From the NCBI RefSeq assembly GCF_010645075.1, contig NZ_JAADZV010000009.1, positions 203,049 through 267,048 of the forward strand: a stretch of 64,000 bases of DNA, given 5' to 3'. This document shows, piece by piece, positions 28,794 to 38,450 of this stretch. The position numbers and the translations under genes are program-made. Within the stretch, counting starts at the first letter, position 1. Every line of letters starts with the position of its first letter. This DNA comes from Flavobacterium limi. GTDB taxonomy: Bacteria; Bacteroidota; Bacteroidia; Flavobacteriales; Flavobacteriaceae. Below the pieces are notes generated by a model. It worked only from the letters and a program-made list of their open reading frames with translations, did not search any database and had not been told where the DNA came from.

Positions 28794-30211
28794 TGAAAGT
28801 TTTATTTAATTTAAACAGAAACAGCGTCCTTTTTGGATTGGCAATTTTCTTGATGATGACCAGCCAGTATAGTTTTGCACAAACTATCTGGCAGGGCCAG
28901 CATCATTCATACAGAGTTATTTTGTCAGGAGATTTGGCGAAATACAAAACCGATTCTCTAAGTGTTAAAATACCTGAATTAGAAATTGATAAAAAAGTAG
29001 TAACCACTATAAAAGGTGACAGCATATCTTTTAAAAATGAAATGTATGGTTTTTCTTTCAAAGGAAAATACACTGCAGACAAAAGTGCTGTTTCAGGGAT
29101 TTTCGATTATTATTCCATTCCAAATACGGCCATTGTTTTAAAGAAAGAAAAAGAGATCCAGCCTTTACATTTTGCGCAGCATCCTAAAAAACCCTATCCT
29201 TATCAGGTTATTGACATGACTTTTTTGGGAAAAAGTACCAAACTAACTTACGGAGGCACATTAACAATCCCACAAGGAAAAAAGAAATATCCGCTGGCAA
29301 TTTTAATTTCAGGAACAAGTCAGCACGATCGTAATTATACCTATATGGGCAGGCAGTTTTTTACAGTCCTTGCCGATGAATTAGCCCGTAAAGGAATTGC
29401 TTCACTTCGGGTTGATGACAGAGGAACCGGAAAAACATCCGGCAATTTCAAAGAGTCAACAACAGGAGATTTCGCTGATGATGTAGATGCTCAGATCGAT
29501 TATCTAAAAAGTGATAAAAATATTGATGCTTCTCATATTGGTTTAATAGGCCATTCCGAAGGCGGCATGATTGCCTCTATCGTAAGTGCCAGAAACAAAA
29601 ATGTAAAATTCATGGTGAGTTTGTCAGGCGTTGCTGTTAGCGGGCTTGAAATGCTAAACCTGCAAAATACTGCAATTCTTAAGAGTTATGGCTTTACAGA
29701 CAAAGTGGTCAACAAACAAATGGAAATGTACAACATTATGTTTAAAGCCGTTTACGATACAAAAGTAACAGATTCTGTAACACCGGTTTTGCAGGTAAAA
29801 CTGGATGAGTGGAGAAAAACACAAGATTCAACTACACTAAAAGAAATTCATATGTGGGGCGGACGTGAAAAAGATTTCATTTACCGCTACGGCAATGATG
29901 CAGAACGCAAATGGTACCGATACAGCATTCACTACAATCCACAGGATTATCTGCCTAAAATAGATATTCCGGTATTTGCCGTAAACGGAGACAAAGATAT
30001 CATGGTCCCTGCAGCAGAAAATTTAGGAAGCTTTAAGAAATACTTAAAAAGTAATGATGTCACGACCAAAATTTATCCCGGTCTGAACCATATGTATCAG
30101 CATTGCATCACCTGTAACCAGAACGAAAGCAAGGAAATTGATGAGGTGTTTGCTCCAGAAGTCCTCGAAGATATCTCCAAATGGATTCTGGCAAAATACA
30201 ACAAATCCTAG
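28793..30211 (+). CDS. Exported alpha/beta hydrolase
   Basis: This 472-residue hydrolase has a signal peptide (about 1-30, ending SFAQ), an N-terminal beta domain (about 31-130) and an alpha/beta-hydrolase domain. The nucleophile elbow GHSEGG gives Ser255. An acid in NGDKDIMVP (about 400) and the histidine in GLNHMYQH (about 435) complete a plausible triad. It resembles the dienelactone-hydrolase/acyl-peptidase-like (EstA/YqiA-type) exported hydrolases. The start overlaps the preceding stop (TAATG). In this operon it might hydrolyse an ester or a peptide bond of the imported substrate, which is inference. Confidence 0.88.
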   Translation: MKVLFNLNRNSVLFGLAIFLMMTSQYSFAQTIWQGQHHSYRVILSGDLAKYKTDSLSVKIPELEIDKKVVTTIKGDSISFKNEMYGFSFKGKYTADKSAVSGIFDYYSIPNTAIVLKKEKEIQPLHFAQHPKKPYPYQVIDMTFLGKSTKLTYGGTLTIPQGKKKYPLAILISGTSQHDRNYTYMGRQFFTVLADELARKGIASLRVDDRGTGKTSGNFKESTTGDFADDVDAQIDYLKSDKNIDASHIGLIGHSEGGMIASIVSARNKNVKFMVSLSGVAVSGLEMLNLQNTAILKSYGFTDKVVNKQMEMYNIMFKAVYDTKVTDSVTPVLQVKLDEWRKTQDSTTLKEIHMWGGREKDFIYRYGNDAERKWYRYSIHYNPQDYLPKIDIPVFAVNGDKDIMVPAAENLGSFKKYLKSNDVTTKIYPGLNHMYQHCITCNQNESKEIDEVFAPEVLEDISKWILAKYNKS

Positions 30212-30278
30212 TTTGTTAACCTGACAAAAAACAATAGAATAAAGGGCTCTGAAAGCCAGTTGTTAATTCAAAAAAAAT

Positions 30279-32345
30279 ATGAAAAAATTAATCTTTTTTA
30301 TCGTATTTCTCTTTACGATAAGCAGTGTTACTGCCCAGATTTACGATCCGGTCTCGTTTACAACTTCAGTAAAAGAACTGGGAGAAAATAAATATACGCT
30401 GATCATAACAGCCAAGATTGATAAAAACTGGCATATATATTCGCAGAATGTTCCTTCGGGAGGGCCAGCTCCAACAGCTTTTACGTTTCCGAAATCGAAA
30501 AATTATAAAACAATTGGCGGTGTTAAAGAACCTGAAGGACATGAAGTAGATGATCCTGTTTTTAACATGCGAATTAAATATTTTGCAGACAAAGCGGTTT
30601 TTACGCAAAATATAGAACGCAAAACAGCAGATGCCTTTACGATAAACGCCAGCATATTTTTTATGGTGTGTAATGACAACAGCTGCCTGCCTCCCGGTGA
30701 TAAAGATTTAAAATTCACCTTCAAAAAATCGGATGTTCCAATAAAAGAGGATGCGGCAGTAACAGTGGCAAACACAGAAGAAACAAAAACTGCAACAATT
30801 AGTAGTGATACAATTACAAAGCAGGAAATAAAAAAAGACACAACAATTTCTGTTACAGCAAGCGAAAAGAACACTCTTAAACCGCAGGAAAATGATCCCG
30901 GGAAATCGTCATCCCAAAATTCTGATGATAGCCTTTGGACACTATTTTTCTTTAGCTTTTTAGGAGGTCTTGCCGCTTTGCTTACACCTTGTGTATTCCC
31001 AATGATTCCAATGACAGTGAGCTTTTTTACCAAACAAAGTAAAAATAAGGCTGTGGGGATTAGAAATGCCGCTTTCTACGGAATCTTTATCATTACCATT
31101 TATGTAATCTTAGGAAGTCTTGTAACTGCTGTTTTTGGTGCCGATGCCTTAAATGCACTGGCAACAAATGTCGTTTTTAATATCGTGTTCTTCATACTAT
31201 TAGTAGTTTTTGCAATCTCTTTTTTAGGGGCTTTCGAAATCGTATTACCAAGTTCGTGGATGACCAAAGTCGACCAGAAGTCGGAAGTTGGGGGACTCAT
31301 TGGCATTTTCTTTATGGCTTTGGCATTGGCACTCGTTTCATTTTCATGCACGGGACCAATTGTCGGGACATTATTAGTTCAGGCTGCAGGTCAGGCAGGA
31401 ATTGCCCCTATAGTAGGTATGTTTGGTTTTTCATTAGCTATTGCATTACCATTTGCCATATTCGCTGCTTTTCCGGGCTGGATGAATTCGCTTCCAAAGT
31501 CGGGTGGCTGGTTAAATTCTGTAAAAGTAGTTTTGGGATTTCTGGAACTGGCATTGGCATTGAAATTCTTAAGTAATGCCGACTTGGTTTTACAATTACA
31601 CTTATTAGAAAGAGAAGTTTTTATTGCTATTTGGATTGGTATTTTTTCTGTGCTCGCATTATATCTGTTTGGTAAAATCCAGCTTTCGCATGATTCTCCG
31701 GTAACACATATTTCTGTCGGAAGATTAAGCTTAGGTATTCTGGTTGTTTCTTTTGTTGTTTACATGATTCCCGGACTTTGGGGAGCTCCTTTACAATACA
31801 TCAGTGGGTTTCCGCCCGCAAAACAATATAGTGAATCACCAAATGGTTTTGGAAATACGACCACTGTAAATGCAGAAAAAACGGCTTTACCGGAAGGCGC
31901 AGAAAGTGGTCCAAACGGAATTACTACATTTCATGATTATGACCTTGGCTTAGCTTACGCAAAAAAAGTAAACAAACCCGTAATGATTGATTTTACAGGT
32001 TATGCCTGCGTAAACTGCCGTAAAATGGAAGAAAGAGTCTGGCCTGACCCAAAAGTTTTGTCAGTATTAAACAATGATGTCGTACTGATTTCTTTATACG
32101 TAGATGACAAAAGACCGTTGCCGGAAAGCGAGCAGGTAGTTTCTAAAATCACAGGAAAAGTCCTGAAATATACGGGACAGAAATGGAGTGAACTTCAAAT
32201 CTTAAAATACAAAACCAACGCACAGCCGTATTATGTATTAATGGACCATAATGAAAAAGACCTCAATAAACCTTCGGCATACAATCCTGATATTCAGGCG
32301 TACTACAACTGGCTTCAGGAAGGAGTCCGGAATTTTAAAAAATAA
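30279..32345 (+). CDS. dsbD: Thiol:disulfide interchange protein DsbD
   Basis: This 688-residue membrane protein carries electrons from cytoplasmic thioredoxin to periplasmic thiol proteins. A signal peptide (1-19) precedes a DsbD alpha domain (about 25-150) with the cysteine pair in VCNDNSCLPPG. The central DsbD/CcdA region of eight or nine membrane helices (about 215-500) has cysteines in LTPCVFPMIP and SFSCTGPIVG. A C-terminal thioredoxin domain has CVNC (Cys577 and Cys580). All three cysteine pairs are present, so it should be functional. The natural partner in the operon is the TlpA-like protein. A 67-bp gap separates it from the hydrolase. Confidence 0.93.
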   Translation: MKKLIFFIVFLFTISSVTAQIYDPVSFTTSVKELGENKYTLIITAKIDKNWHIYSQNVPSGGPAPTAFTFPKSKNYKTIGGVKEPEGHEVDDPVFNMRIKYFADKAVFTQNIERKTADAFTINASIFFMVCNDNSCLPPGDKDLKFTFKKSDVPIKEDAAVTVANTEETKTATISSDTITKQEIKKDTTISVTASEKNTLKPQENDPGKSSSQNSDDSLWTLFFFSFLGGLAALLTPCVFPMIPMTVSFFTKQSKNKAVGIRNAAFYGIFIITIYVILGSLVTAVFGADALNALATNVVFNIVFFILLVVFAISFLGAFEIVLPSSWMTKVDQKSEVGGLIGIFFMALALALVSFSCTGPIVGTLLVQAAGQAGIAPIVGMFGFSLAIALPFAIFAAFPGWMNSLPKSGGWLNSVKVVLGFLELALALKFLSNADLVLQLHLLEREVFIAIWIGIFSVLALYLFGKIQLSHDSPVTHISVGRLSLGILVVSFVVYMIPGLWGAPLQYISGFPPAKQYSESPNGFGNTTTVNAEKTALPEGAESGPNGITTFHDYDLGLAYAKKVNKPVMIDFTGYACVNCRKMEERVWPDPKVLSVLNNDVVLISLYVDDKRPLPESEQVVSKITGKVLKYTGQKWSELQILKYKTNAQPYYVLMDHNEKDLNKPSAYNPDIQAYYNWLQEGVRNFKK

Positions 32346-32363
32346 TCCCAACAAAAATAGCAA

Positions 32364-35183
32364 ATGAAAATCTTTCAATCAAAATATTGGCTTTTGATCC
32401 TTCTAATCGGATTTAAAAGTGCTGCCCAATTTTCGACAACAATTCCGTTGAGCAAAGAGGTTGTTTCGGGACAATTAAAGAACGGACTGAAATATTATGT
32501 AATGCATAATGAATATCCTAAAGACCGTGTTTGTTTTTATTTTGCCCAAAATGTCGGTGCTATTTTAGAAAACGATGATCAGAATGGACTTGCCCACTTT
32601 CTGGAACATATGGCTTTTAACGGAACGCAGCATTTTGAAGGAAAAGGGATTATCGATATGCTGGAAAAAAAAGGAGTGCGGTTTGGTGCAGATATAAACG
32701 CATACACGGCTCAGGACCAGACGGTTTATAATTTAAGCAATGTCCCGTCAACTGATTCAAAATTAGTTGATTCATGCCTTTTGGCCCTGCATGACTGGTC
32801 TGGTTTTCTGCTGCTCAAAGATGCTGAAATTGATGCAGAGCGAGGTGTTATCAGGGAAGAATGGCGTACCAGAAGGAATTCAGATTTCAGATTGAACCTC
32901 CAGACAGATAAAGTGCTTTACAAAGGATCTAAATATGCAAAACGTGACGTTATTGGTGACTTGGACATCATTAATAATTTTGATTACCAAGTCTTAAGGG
33001 ATTATTACAAAAAATGGTACCGTCCGGATCTACAAGCCGTTATTGTTGTAGGCGATATTGATGTAAAAGAAATCGAAAAGAAAATTATTGCCACTTTTTC
33101 TTCAATTGAAATGCCAGGTAATCCTGCCGAACGTTATTATGTAGAGATTCCGAAAAACAAAGGAATGGAATACGTCCTGGCAAAAGATAGAGAAGCGCAG
33201 GAAACAAACGTGGTGCTTTATTACAAAAGAGATTTCGGCAAAGTCAAGAACAATGAAACGATTCGCAGGGATTTGATAGATAATTTGTGTACCGATATGC
33301 TCAACAGGCGTTATCAGGAATTTATTCAGAACAATGAAACAGCTATTTTAAAAATTGGCGCTGGTGTATCAGAAGTATCCAGATTAACGGATGCAAGTTA
33401 TTTGTTTGTGACGCCAAAGAACAACAAAACACTGGCAGGTTTCAAAGAAATGATGGTCGAAACCGAAAGAGCCATCCGTTATGGTTTCACACAAAAAGAA
33501 CTGGACAGGAACAAACAAAGTGTTTTAAGCTATTATGAAAATATACTTCAGAATAAGGACAAAATCGAAAATGATGAATTTTCGGAAGGACTGGTCAATT
33601 ATTTCCTGAAAGCAGTTCCGTTTGAAAGTATTGAGACCCAATGCGAAAATATAAAAAGCAGACTGGCATCAATTACACTGGCTGATGTAAATGAGGCATT
33701 GAAAAAACTGCAGACGTCTGATAATATTGTCATGACTGTTACCGGTCCCGATAAGGAGGATGTTGTTTATCCTTCAAAAGAGGAATATAACAAAATCATA
33801 CAGGCAGTAAAGAAAATGCCTCTTGAAAAATATAAAGAAACAGATACCAACCAGCCTTTGGTCAAGGCGGAGTTAAAAGGTTCTAAAGTGGCAAAAGAAA
33901 CACCTGTTCAGGGAATTTCAGGAGCAAAAAGTTATATTTTAGAAAACGGTGCAAAGATTGTTTTATATCCTACGACTTTGGCAAAAGATGAAGTTTTATT
34001 TTCGGCTTTTAGTTTAGGCGGAAGTTCATTGATTAAAACAGAAGATATTCCGTCTTCACAAATTGCTGTAAGTTTAGTTGAAAATTCAGGTTTAGGCGCT
34101 TTTAAAAGTACTGATTTAAGTGATAAGCTAAATGGGAAAATTGTAAGCCTGAAACCTTATATTACAGAACTGACCGAAGGTTTTAAAGGTTCTTCCAACC
34201 AGAAAGATTTTGAAACCTTATTGCAATTATTATATCTCTATTTTGAGCAGCCCAGATTTGATAAAGATTCTTATAACAGAATGCTGACAGGTTTTACAAA
34301 TTCTTTGGAAAATGCTGCGAATACCAATCCGAAAGTGTTTCAGGATACAATTTCACAGCTGAACTACAACCATAATAAAAGAGTCCCACTGTTTGACGAA
34401 GGATTCATCAGGCAATTAAGTTTCGAAAAAGCTTCAGAATTATATAAACAAAGAATTCAAAATGCTGCTGATTTTACTTTTGTCTTTACCGGAAACCTTC
34501 CTGAAAATGCAATTCCCTTATTAGAAAAATACATCGGAAGTATTTCGTCAGATACGGCCAAAAAAGAAAATTTTATTGATAACCAACTGGATCCCGCGCC
34601 GGGAATTGCAAAACAGCTGTTGGTTCGTGAAATGAATGTGCCAAAAGCCAGTGTGTATATTCGTTTTGTAAAACAGTTTCCATACACTTACAAAAATCTC
34701 TTTACACTGCATATCTTATCAGAACTGCTTTCTAAAAAATACCTTGACCTGATTCGGGAAGAAGAAGGCGGAAGTTATGGTGTCCATTTATCATCAAGTG
34801 CCGGCAGACTGCCTTCGGATGAATATTCTATGACTATCAATTTTGACAGTGATCCTGAAAAGGTAGAAAAATTAACAAAAATTGTGTACGAACAGATTAA
34901 TTTAACGCAAAATACTGTAACAAAACAGGTGGATATTGAGTCTATTAAGAACACAGTTCTGAAAGGCAGGGCCGAAAAAGTAATGACAAACGGATTCTGG
35001 CTTAACAGCCTCAACAACATGATGTTAAATAATGAAAGTTTTAAGGATGATGAAATTTATAAAAAGACTGTAAATGAAATAACTGCCGAAGATATAAAAG
35101 CTTTTGCAAAAGAGTTTTTCGCAAAACCCAAAACGGTCGAAGTAATCATGAAATCAAAAACTCAGGTTGCTGCACCCAAATAG
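32364..35183 (+). CDS. M16 family zinc metallopeptidase (two-domain)
   Basis: This 939-residue paralogue of the peptidase at 6235-9045 has the same layout: signal peptide (ending SAAQ), inverted zinc motif HFLEH (His78, Glu81, His82), IDAERGVIREEW downstream ligand region, and an inactive C-terminal half with EEEGGSYGV. It is last in the right-hand operon, 18 bp after dsbD, and is followed by a terminator. Since both operons end in this peptidase, it probably degrades what each SusCD pair imports. The match of long segments to its paralogue points to duplication. Confidence 0.93.
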   Translation: MKIFQSKYWLLILLIGFKSAAQFSTTIPLSKEVVSGQLKNGLKYYVMHNEYPKDRVCFYFAQNVGAILENDDQNGLAHFLEHMAFNGTQHFEGKGIIDMLEKKGVRFGADINAYTAQDQTVYNLSNVPSTDSKLVDSCLLALHDWSGFLLLKDAEIDAERGVIREEWRTRRNSDFRLNLQTDKVLYKGSKYAKRDVIGDLDIINNFDYQVLRDYYKKWYRPDLQAVIVVGDIDVKEIEKKIIATFSSIEMPGNPAERYYVEIPKNKGMEYVLAKDREAQETNVVLYYKRDFGKVKNNETIRRDLIDNLCTDMLNRRYQEFIQNNETAILKIGAGVSEVSRLTDASYLFVTPKNNKTLAGFKEMMVETERAIRYGFTQKELDRNKQSVLSYYENILQNKDKIENDEFSEGLVNYFLKAVPFESIETQCENIKSRLASITLADVNEALKKLQTSDNIVMTVTGPDKEDVVYPSKEEYNKIIQAVKKMPLEKYKETDTNQPLVKAELKGSKVAKETPVQGISGAKSYILENGAKIVLYPTTLAKDEVLFSAFSLGGSSLIKTEDIPSSQIAVSLVENSGLGAFKSTDLSDKLNGKIVSLKPYITELTEGFKGSSNQKDFETLLQLLYLYFEQPRFDKDSYNRMLTGFTNSLENAANTNPKVFQDTISQLNYNHNKRVPLFDEGFIRQLSFEKASELYKQRIQNAADFTFVFTGNLPENAIPLLEKYIGSISSDTAKKENFIDNQLDPAPGIAKQLLVREMNVPKASVYIRFVKQFPYTYKNLFTLHILSELLSKKYLDLIREEEGGSYGVHLSSSAGRLPSDEYSMTINFDSDPEKVEKLTKIVYEQINLTQNTVTKQVDIESIKNTVLKGRAEKVMTNGFWLNSLNNMMLNNESFKDDEIYKKTVNEITAEDIKAFAKEFFAKPKTVEVIMKSKTQVAAPK

Positions 35184-35258
35184 TAAGAAATTGGTTTTTC
35201 ATTCATTTTTTAGAAGTATTTTGAATTAGTAAGCTTATACAACTAACTTGAAAAACCC

Positions 35259-35286
35259 AAAGAGCTGTCTTTACCGACAGCTCTTT
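35259..35286 (+). terminator. Terminator of the right SusCD/M16 operon
   Basis: AAAGAGCTGTC and GACAGCTCTTT form an 11-bp stem with a 6-base loop followed by T residues, 75 bp after the peptidase stop. Confidence 0.88.
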
Positions 35287-35419
35287 TTATATATAGAGAT
35301 TCTAAGACTTAAATAGTATCAGGATCATTTACTAACGGCAGGATAAAAGGTAAAACTGCTAGCCTACATCTGTAAATGACTATTTGGAATGGCTGAAAGC
35401 TGGGATTTCAAATTATAAA
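35287..35419. other. Spacer between two terminators
   Basis: This spacer belongs to the 347-bp gap 35184-35530. Apart from the terminators at 35259-35286 and 35420-35455 I see no gene, promoter match or repeat. Confidence 0.5.
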
Positions 35420-35455
35420 ACAGGCTGTCCGAAAATTACTTTTCAGACAGCCTGT
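35420..35455 (-). terminator. Bidirectional hairpin terminator
   Basis: ACAGGCTGTC and GACAGCCTGT pair, with an inner GAAA/TTTC stem. T runs follow on the plus strand and A/T sequence on the minus strand. It serves as terminator of the small secreted repeat protein gene, 75 bp past its stop. Confidence 0.75.
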
Positions 35456-35530
35456 TTTGCTTTTTTGGTTATTGAATCAGATTTTAGACAGTGGCAAACA
35501 TCTGTAAAATCTAATTCAATTCCTGAGACA

Positions 35531-35854
35531 TTATCCTTTTTTACTCCACGGACCATGGTTTTTGTATGCTGGACCCGTTAACTTTAGTCTTTCAGGATTA
35601 CCTATTTTCACTTCAACCAACTCTTTTTTTGGAGTGTCCTTCACTGGCTGAGCATTTTTAAATGCTGGTCCCTGCAGTACTTCTTTATTGTTTTCTGAAT
35701 ATATTTTAGTAGACACTGTTTCGTGCTCCCAAACTTTATAATTTTTAAAAGCCGGACCTTTTAAATCACTCTGTTTTACTTTGGTAGGTTCTTCCTGTGC
35801 AAATGCACTGAAAGACATAAATAAAACTCCTAAAATCAATACTATATTTTTCAT
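35531..35854 (-). CDS. Small secreted protein with three GPA(F/Y)KN repeats
   Basis: This 107-residue protein has a clear signal peptide (cleavage after AFAQ, residue 20). The mature part is very basic and contains three copies of L-x-GPA-F/Y-KN: LKGPAFKN (31-38), LQGPAFKN (60-67) and LTGPAYKN (92-99). The intervals are 29 and 32 residues. It has no cysteine and no lipobox, so it should be a soluble periplasmic or secreted protein. I do not recognise the family. A minus-strand promoter element lies upstream, and the neighbouring gene set is a LuxR-type two-component system. Confidence 0.82.
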   Translation of the reverse strand: MKNIVLILGVLFMSFSAFAQEEPTKVKQSDLKGPAFKNYKVWEHETVSTKIYSENNKEVLQGPAFKNAQPVKDTPKKELVEVKIGNPERLKLTGPAYKNHGPWSKKG

Positions 35855-35878
35855 GACTATTACTTTTTACTGTTTTTT

Positions 35879-35886
35879 CAAAGTTA
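35879..35886 (-). promoter_or_regulatory. -7 promoter element for the repeat-protein gene
   Basis: Read on the minus strand the sequence is TAACTTTG, an exact TAnnTTTG match. It would start transcription about 19 nt before the ATG at 35854. No clear -33 TTG is seen. Confidence 0.5.
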
Positions 35887-35970
35887 CAAGCTGTAATAGG
35901 TTTTTAGGATTATGTGAATCTACTCAATCTGTATCCGTATTTATACGGATACTATTTTTGTTAAAATGTG

Positions 35971-36603
35971 TTATATTAAATTCATTTTTGCTGCTTTTTT
36001 AATAAGTTCGGCTGTATTTTTTACTTCTAATTTTTTTAAAACATTGGCACGATGGGTTTCTATTGTGCGTGAACTGACAAACAGTTTTTCCGCAATTTCT
36101 TTAGTGGTTAAACCCTTGGCAATTAACCCTAAAACTTCGGTTTCCTTATTAGACAAAACATTTTCACTGATGCTTTGTGCCGACATAAAGTTGATCATTT
36201 TTTCAGAAATTTCAGCGCTGAAATATTTTTTCCCGTTAGCCACACTTCTTATCGCAAGGATTAATTCGGCTTCATCTGTATTTTTCAAAAGGTAGCCGTA
36301 AGCTCCCATTTTAGCGCATTTTGCAATGTAATTACCATCATTGTGCATCGAAATCACGATAGGCCTGATATCAGAATTTAAAGTTTTTAATTCTTTCAAG
36401 ACCTGAAAACCATCCATGTTTGGCATTGTAATGTCGAGCAATACAATATCAGCCTCAAATTTGGTGTTTATAAGCTCCATAAATTCAACGCCATCCCCAA
36501 CGCTTTTAACTATTTTTAGATCGTCATGCTTTCTTAGTAGCTCAGCAAGTCCTTTTCGGAAAAGCTCATGATCGTCCGCTATTATTAATTTGATTTCGTT
36601 CAT
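35971..36603 (-). CDS. NarL/LuxR-family response regulator
   Basis: This 210-residue regulator has a receiver domain (1-120) with phospho-acceptor Asp57 in VLLDITMP and a LuxR-type HTH (about 145-205; LSNKETEVLGLIAKGLTTKEIAEKL in part, then SSRTIETHRANVLKKL). It overlaps the upstream histidine kinase gene by 4 bp, so the pair is translationally coupled and should be a cognate two-component system. Targets are unknown. The small secreted repeat-protein gene is its nearest downstream neighbour. Confidence 0.93.
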   Translation of the reverse strand: MNEIKLIIADDHELFRKGLAELLRKHDDLKIVKSVGDGVEFMELINTKFEADIVLLDITMPNMDGFQVLKELKTLNSDIRPIVISMHNDGNYIAKCAKMGAYGYLLKNTDEAELILAIRSVANGKKYFSAEISEKMINFMSAQSISENVLSNKETEVLGLIAKGLTTKEIAEKLFVSSRTIETHRANVLKKLEVKNTAELIKKAAKMNLI

Positions 36604-38255
36604 AATTCTATAGGTAATTCAATTTCAAAGGTTGTATTTCCGGGAGCTGCATTGATGGTAATAGTACCATTGCAAATTTCTACACGTTCTTTGATGTTAC
36701 TAATTCCTAAACCCAATTTAACCGTGCTGATATCAAACCCAATTCCATCATCAAAATAAAAAAGTGAGATAAAATCATCAAACTCTGAAAGTGTAATCCG
36801 AATATTTTTTGCATCTGCATGTTTTAATGAATTATTAATAAGTTCCTGGGTTATTCTAAAAAGATTAATCGCCTGATGGTTGGTGATATTAGAACTTTCC
36901 TGTTGGGTTAAATCTTCATATTCAATCTTTACAGTTGTCGATTTTTTCAGGCTTTCAATAAAATTGGTTAAGGTAACTCCAATTCCAAAATCATCTATTG
37001 AAGCGGGCATCAAGGCATTTGACATCAGTCTTATTTCAGAAATGGTATCATCCACTATTTTTTTCATTTCTGCTTTCTTCTCTTCATTTTTAACCCTGTT
37101 TTCGATGTAGTGTTTCAAAGAGGTTAAATACGGGCCTACTCCATCATGGAGTTCCCGCGAAAGTCTGCGCCTTTCATCTTCCATACCGTTTACCAACAAC
37201 CGTTTTGACAGTATTCTGGTATTTTCTTCATTATTTCTAAACTCTATAAGCTTATCTCTCATCGCCAAAAGGCTTTTCCCCAGCAGATCATTAGAACTTT
37301 TAGGCTTAAAATCGGAATGCAAATTCATTTTGCCAATATCATCAGAGAATTTTACGGCACCCTGCAAAGAAGCTTTCAAACTTGCCAGGGCATCAAACAT
37401 TTCCTTTATTTCCTTTGAATTTTTTATAAATTCATTGGTTTGGTTATAGTCTCCTTGTGCCATAATCCGGAGACTTTTTTGCATATTTTTAATTGGGTTG
37501 GTAATAAATCTTGTCAGAAAAAGAGAAAGCATTACGGCCAGCAAAAAAATAGCTAGCGTCAAACCGACTAGTCTTTCCTTCAGTTCTTTCAGCGGGAGCG
37601 TAACCTCATCAACATCTATTTCAGACAGAATAACCATTTTTAAGTTTCCGACCACTATGAGACTGTACACACTATACACATCAATACCCCTGTAATCTTC
37701 AAAAACACCTCTGCCGTTTATTCCTTTAAAAGCATTGGTCACCCCTTTTGTTTTAACAGATATGTTGTAAGGGATTTTATTGGGATAAAAACGGGACTGA
37801 GAACGCATTCGGAAATCTTGTCCCACAAGATAAGACTCGCCACTATCCCCCATTCCGGTACGTTCAAGGAGTATTTGTTTGATTTTGTTGTAATCTAATA
37901 CTTTAATTATTGTACCTCTTTTTGAATTGGAGATGAACCCTATTGTGGTTTTTTTAGCAGCCTGATAAGGGGTAAAATCGTGAATTCCATTGCTGTTTTT
38001 AATACTGTCCGGAAGTTTTAATAAGGTAGTATCAATTTTTTGGCTGTAAAATTCGGAAGCCTCAAACCGCTCCCATTCTGATTTTAATAAATGTTCAATC
38101 TGGTTTTGCTTGAGTGTTTTAATAGAATTTAACTGAAGTAAAATACGATCGTTTAAAACGTTTGAAAACTGCTTGTATGAAGAAAAAGACAATAAAGCAA
38201 TTACCAGCGCAATTAAACTATTAATGATGATCAGTATTAATGTTTTGATGTTCAT
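36600..38255 (-). CDS. Membrane sensor histidine kinase (HisKA_3 type)
   Basis: This 551-residue kinase has a membrane helix near residues 4-24 and an extracytoplasmic sensor of about 180 residues resembling a cache domain. A second helix (about 228-250), a HAMP domain (about 252-305), and a HisKA_3 dimerisation domain with the phosphorylated His370 in ELHDGVGPYL follow. The HATPase domain (about 465-551) has NNSLKHA and DDGIGFD. It belongs to the NarX/DegS-like group that partners LuxR-type regulators, as in the downstream gene. The ligand is unknown. Confidence 0.92.
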   Translation of the reverse strand: MNIKTLILIIINSLIALVIALLSFSSYKQFSNVLNDRILLQLNSIKTLKQNQIEHLLKSEWERFEASEFYSQKIDTTLLKLPDSIKNSNGIHDFTPYQAAKKTTIGFISNSKRGTIIKVLDYNKIKQILLERTGMGDSGESYLVGQDFRMRSQSRFYPNKIPYNISVKTKGVTNAFKGINGRGVFEDYRGIDVYSVYSLIVVGNLKMVILSEIDVDEVTLPLKELKERLVGLTLAIFLLAVMLSLFLTRFITNPIKNMQKSLRIMAQGDYNQTNEFIKNSKEIKEMFDALASLKASLQGAVKFSDDIGKMNLHSDFKPKSSNDLLGKSLLAMRDKLIEFRNNEENTRILSKRLLVNGMEDERRRLSRELHDGVGPYLTSLKHYIENRVKNEEKKAEMKKIVDDTISEIRLMSNALMPASIDDFGIGVTLTNFIESLKKSTTVKIEYEDLTQQESSNITNHQAINLFRITQELINNSLKHADAKNIRITLSEFDDFISLFYFDDGIGFDISTVKLGLGISNIKERVEICNGTITINAAPGNTTFEIELPIEL

Positions 38256-38438
38256 TAAAATCTATTTTTTAATTTATGTAAATATACAAATGCTAAATTT
38301 AGATTTCATGAAATATCGTGTCAGTTAGTGGAAACTTTTACAGAAAAACAGCGTGTGTAATTTATTAAATTCAGATTATACTACCGTTCTTAAATCGCTT
38401 TTCATTTAACAAAAATTGATTTATCTGTTTTACAGTTG

Positions 38439-38446
38439 TACTTTTG
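38439..38446 (+). promoter_or_regulatory. Promoter for the SpoU methyltransferase gene
   Basis: TACTTTTG matches TAnnTTTG, and a TTG at 38416-38418 lies 20 bp upstream of it. Transcription would begin at about 38450-38453, at or next to the ATG (38451). The mRNA may therefore be leaderless. Confidence 0.65.
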
Positions 38447-38450
38447 CGGT

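Noticed and set aside
30366..31351. Antisense open frames within dsbD
   Set aside because: They are shadows of a strongly coding plus-strand gene, with no independent motif or promoter.
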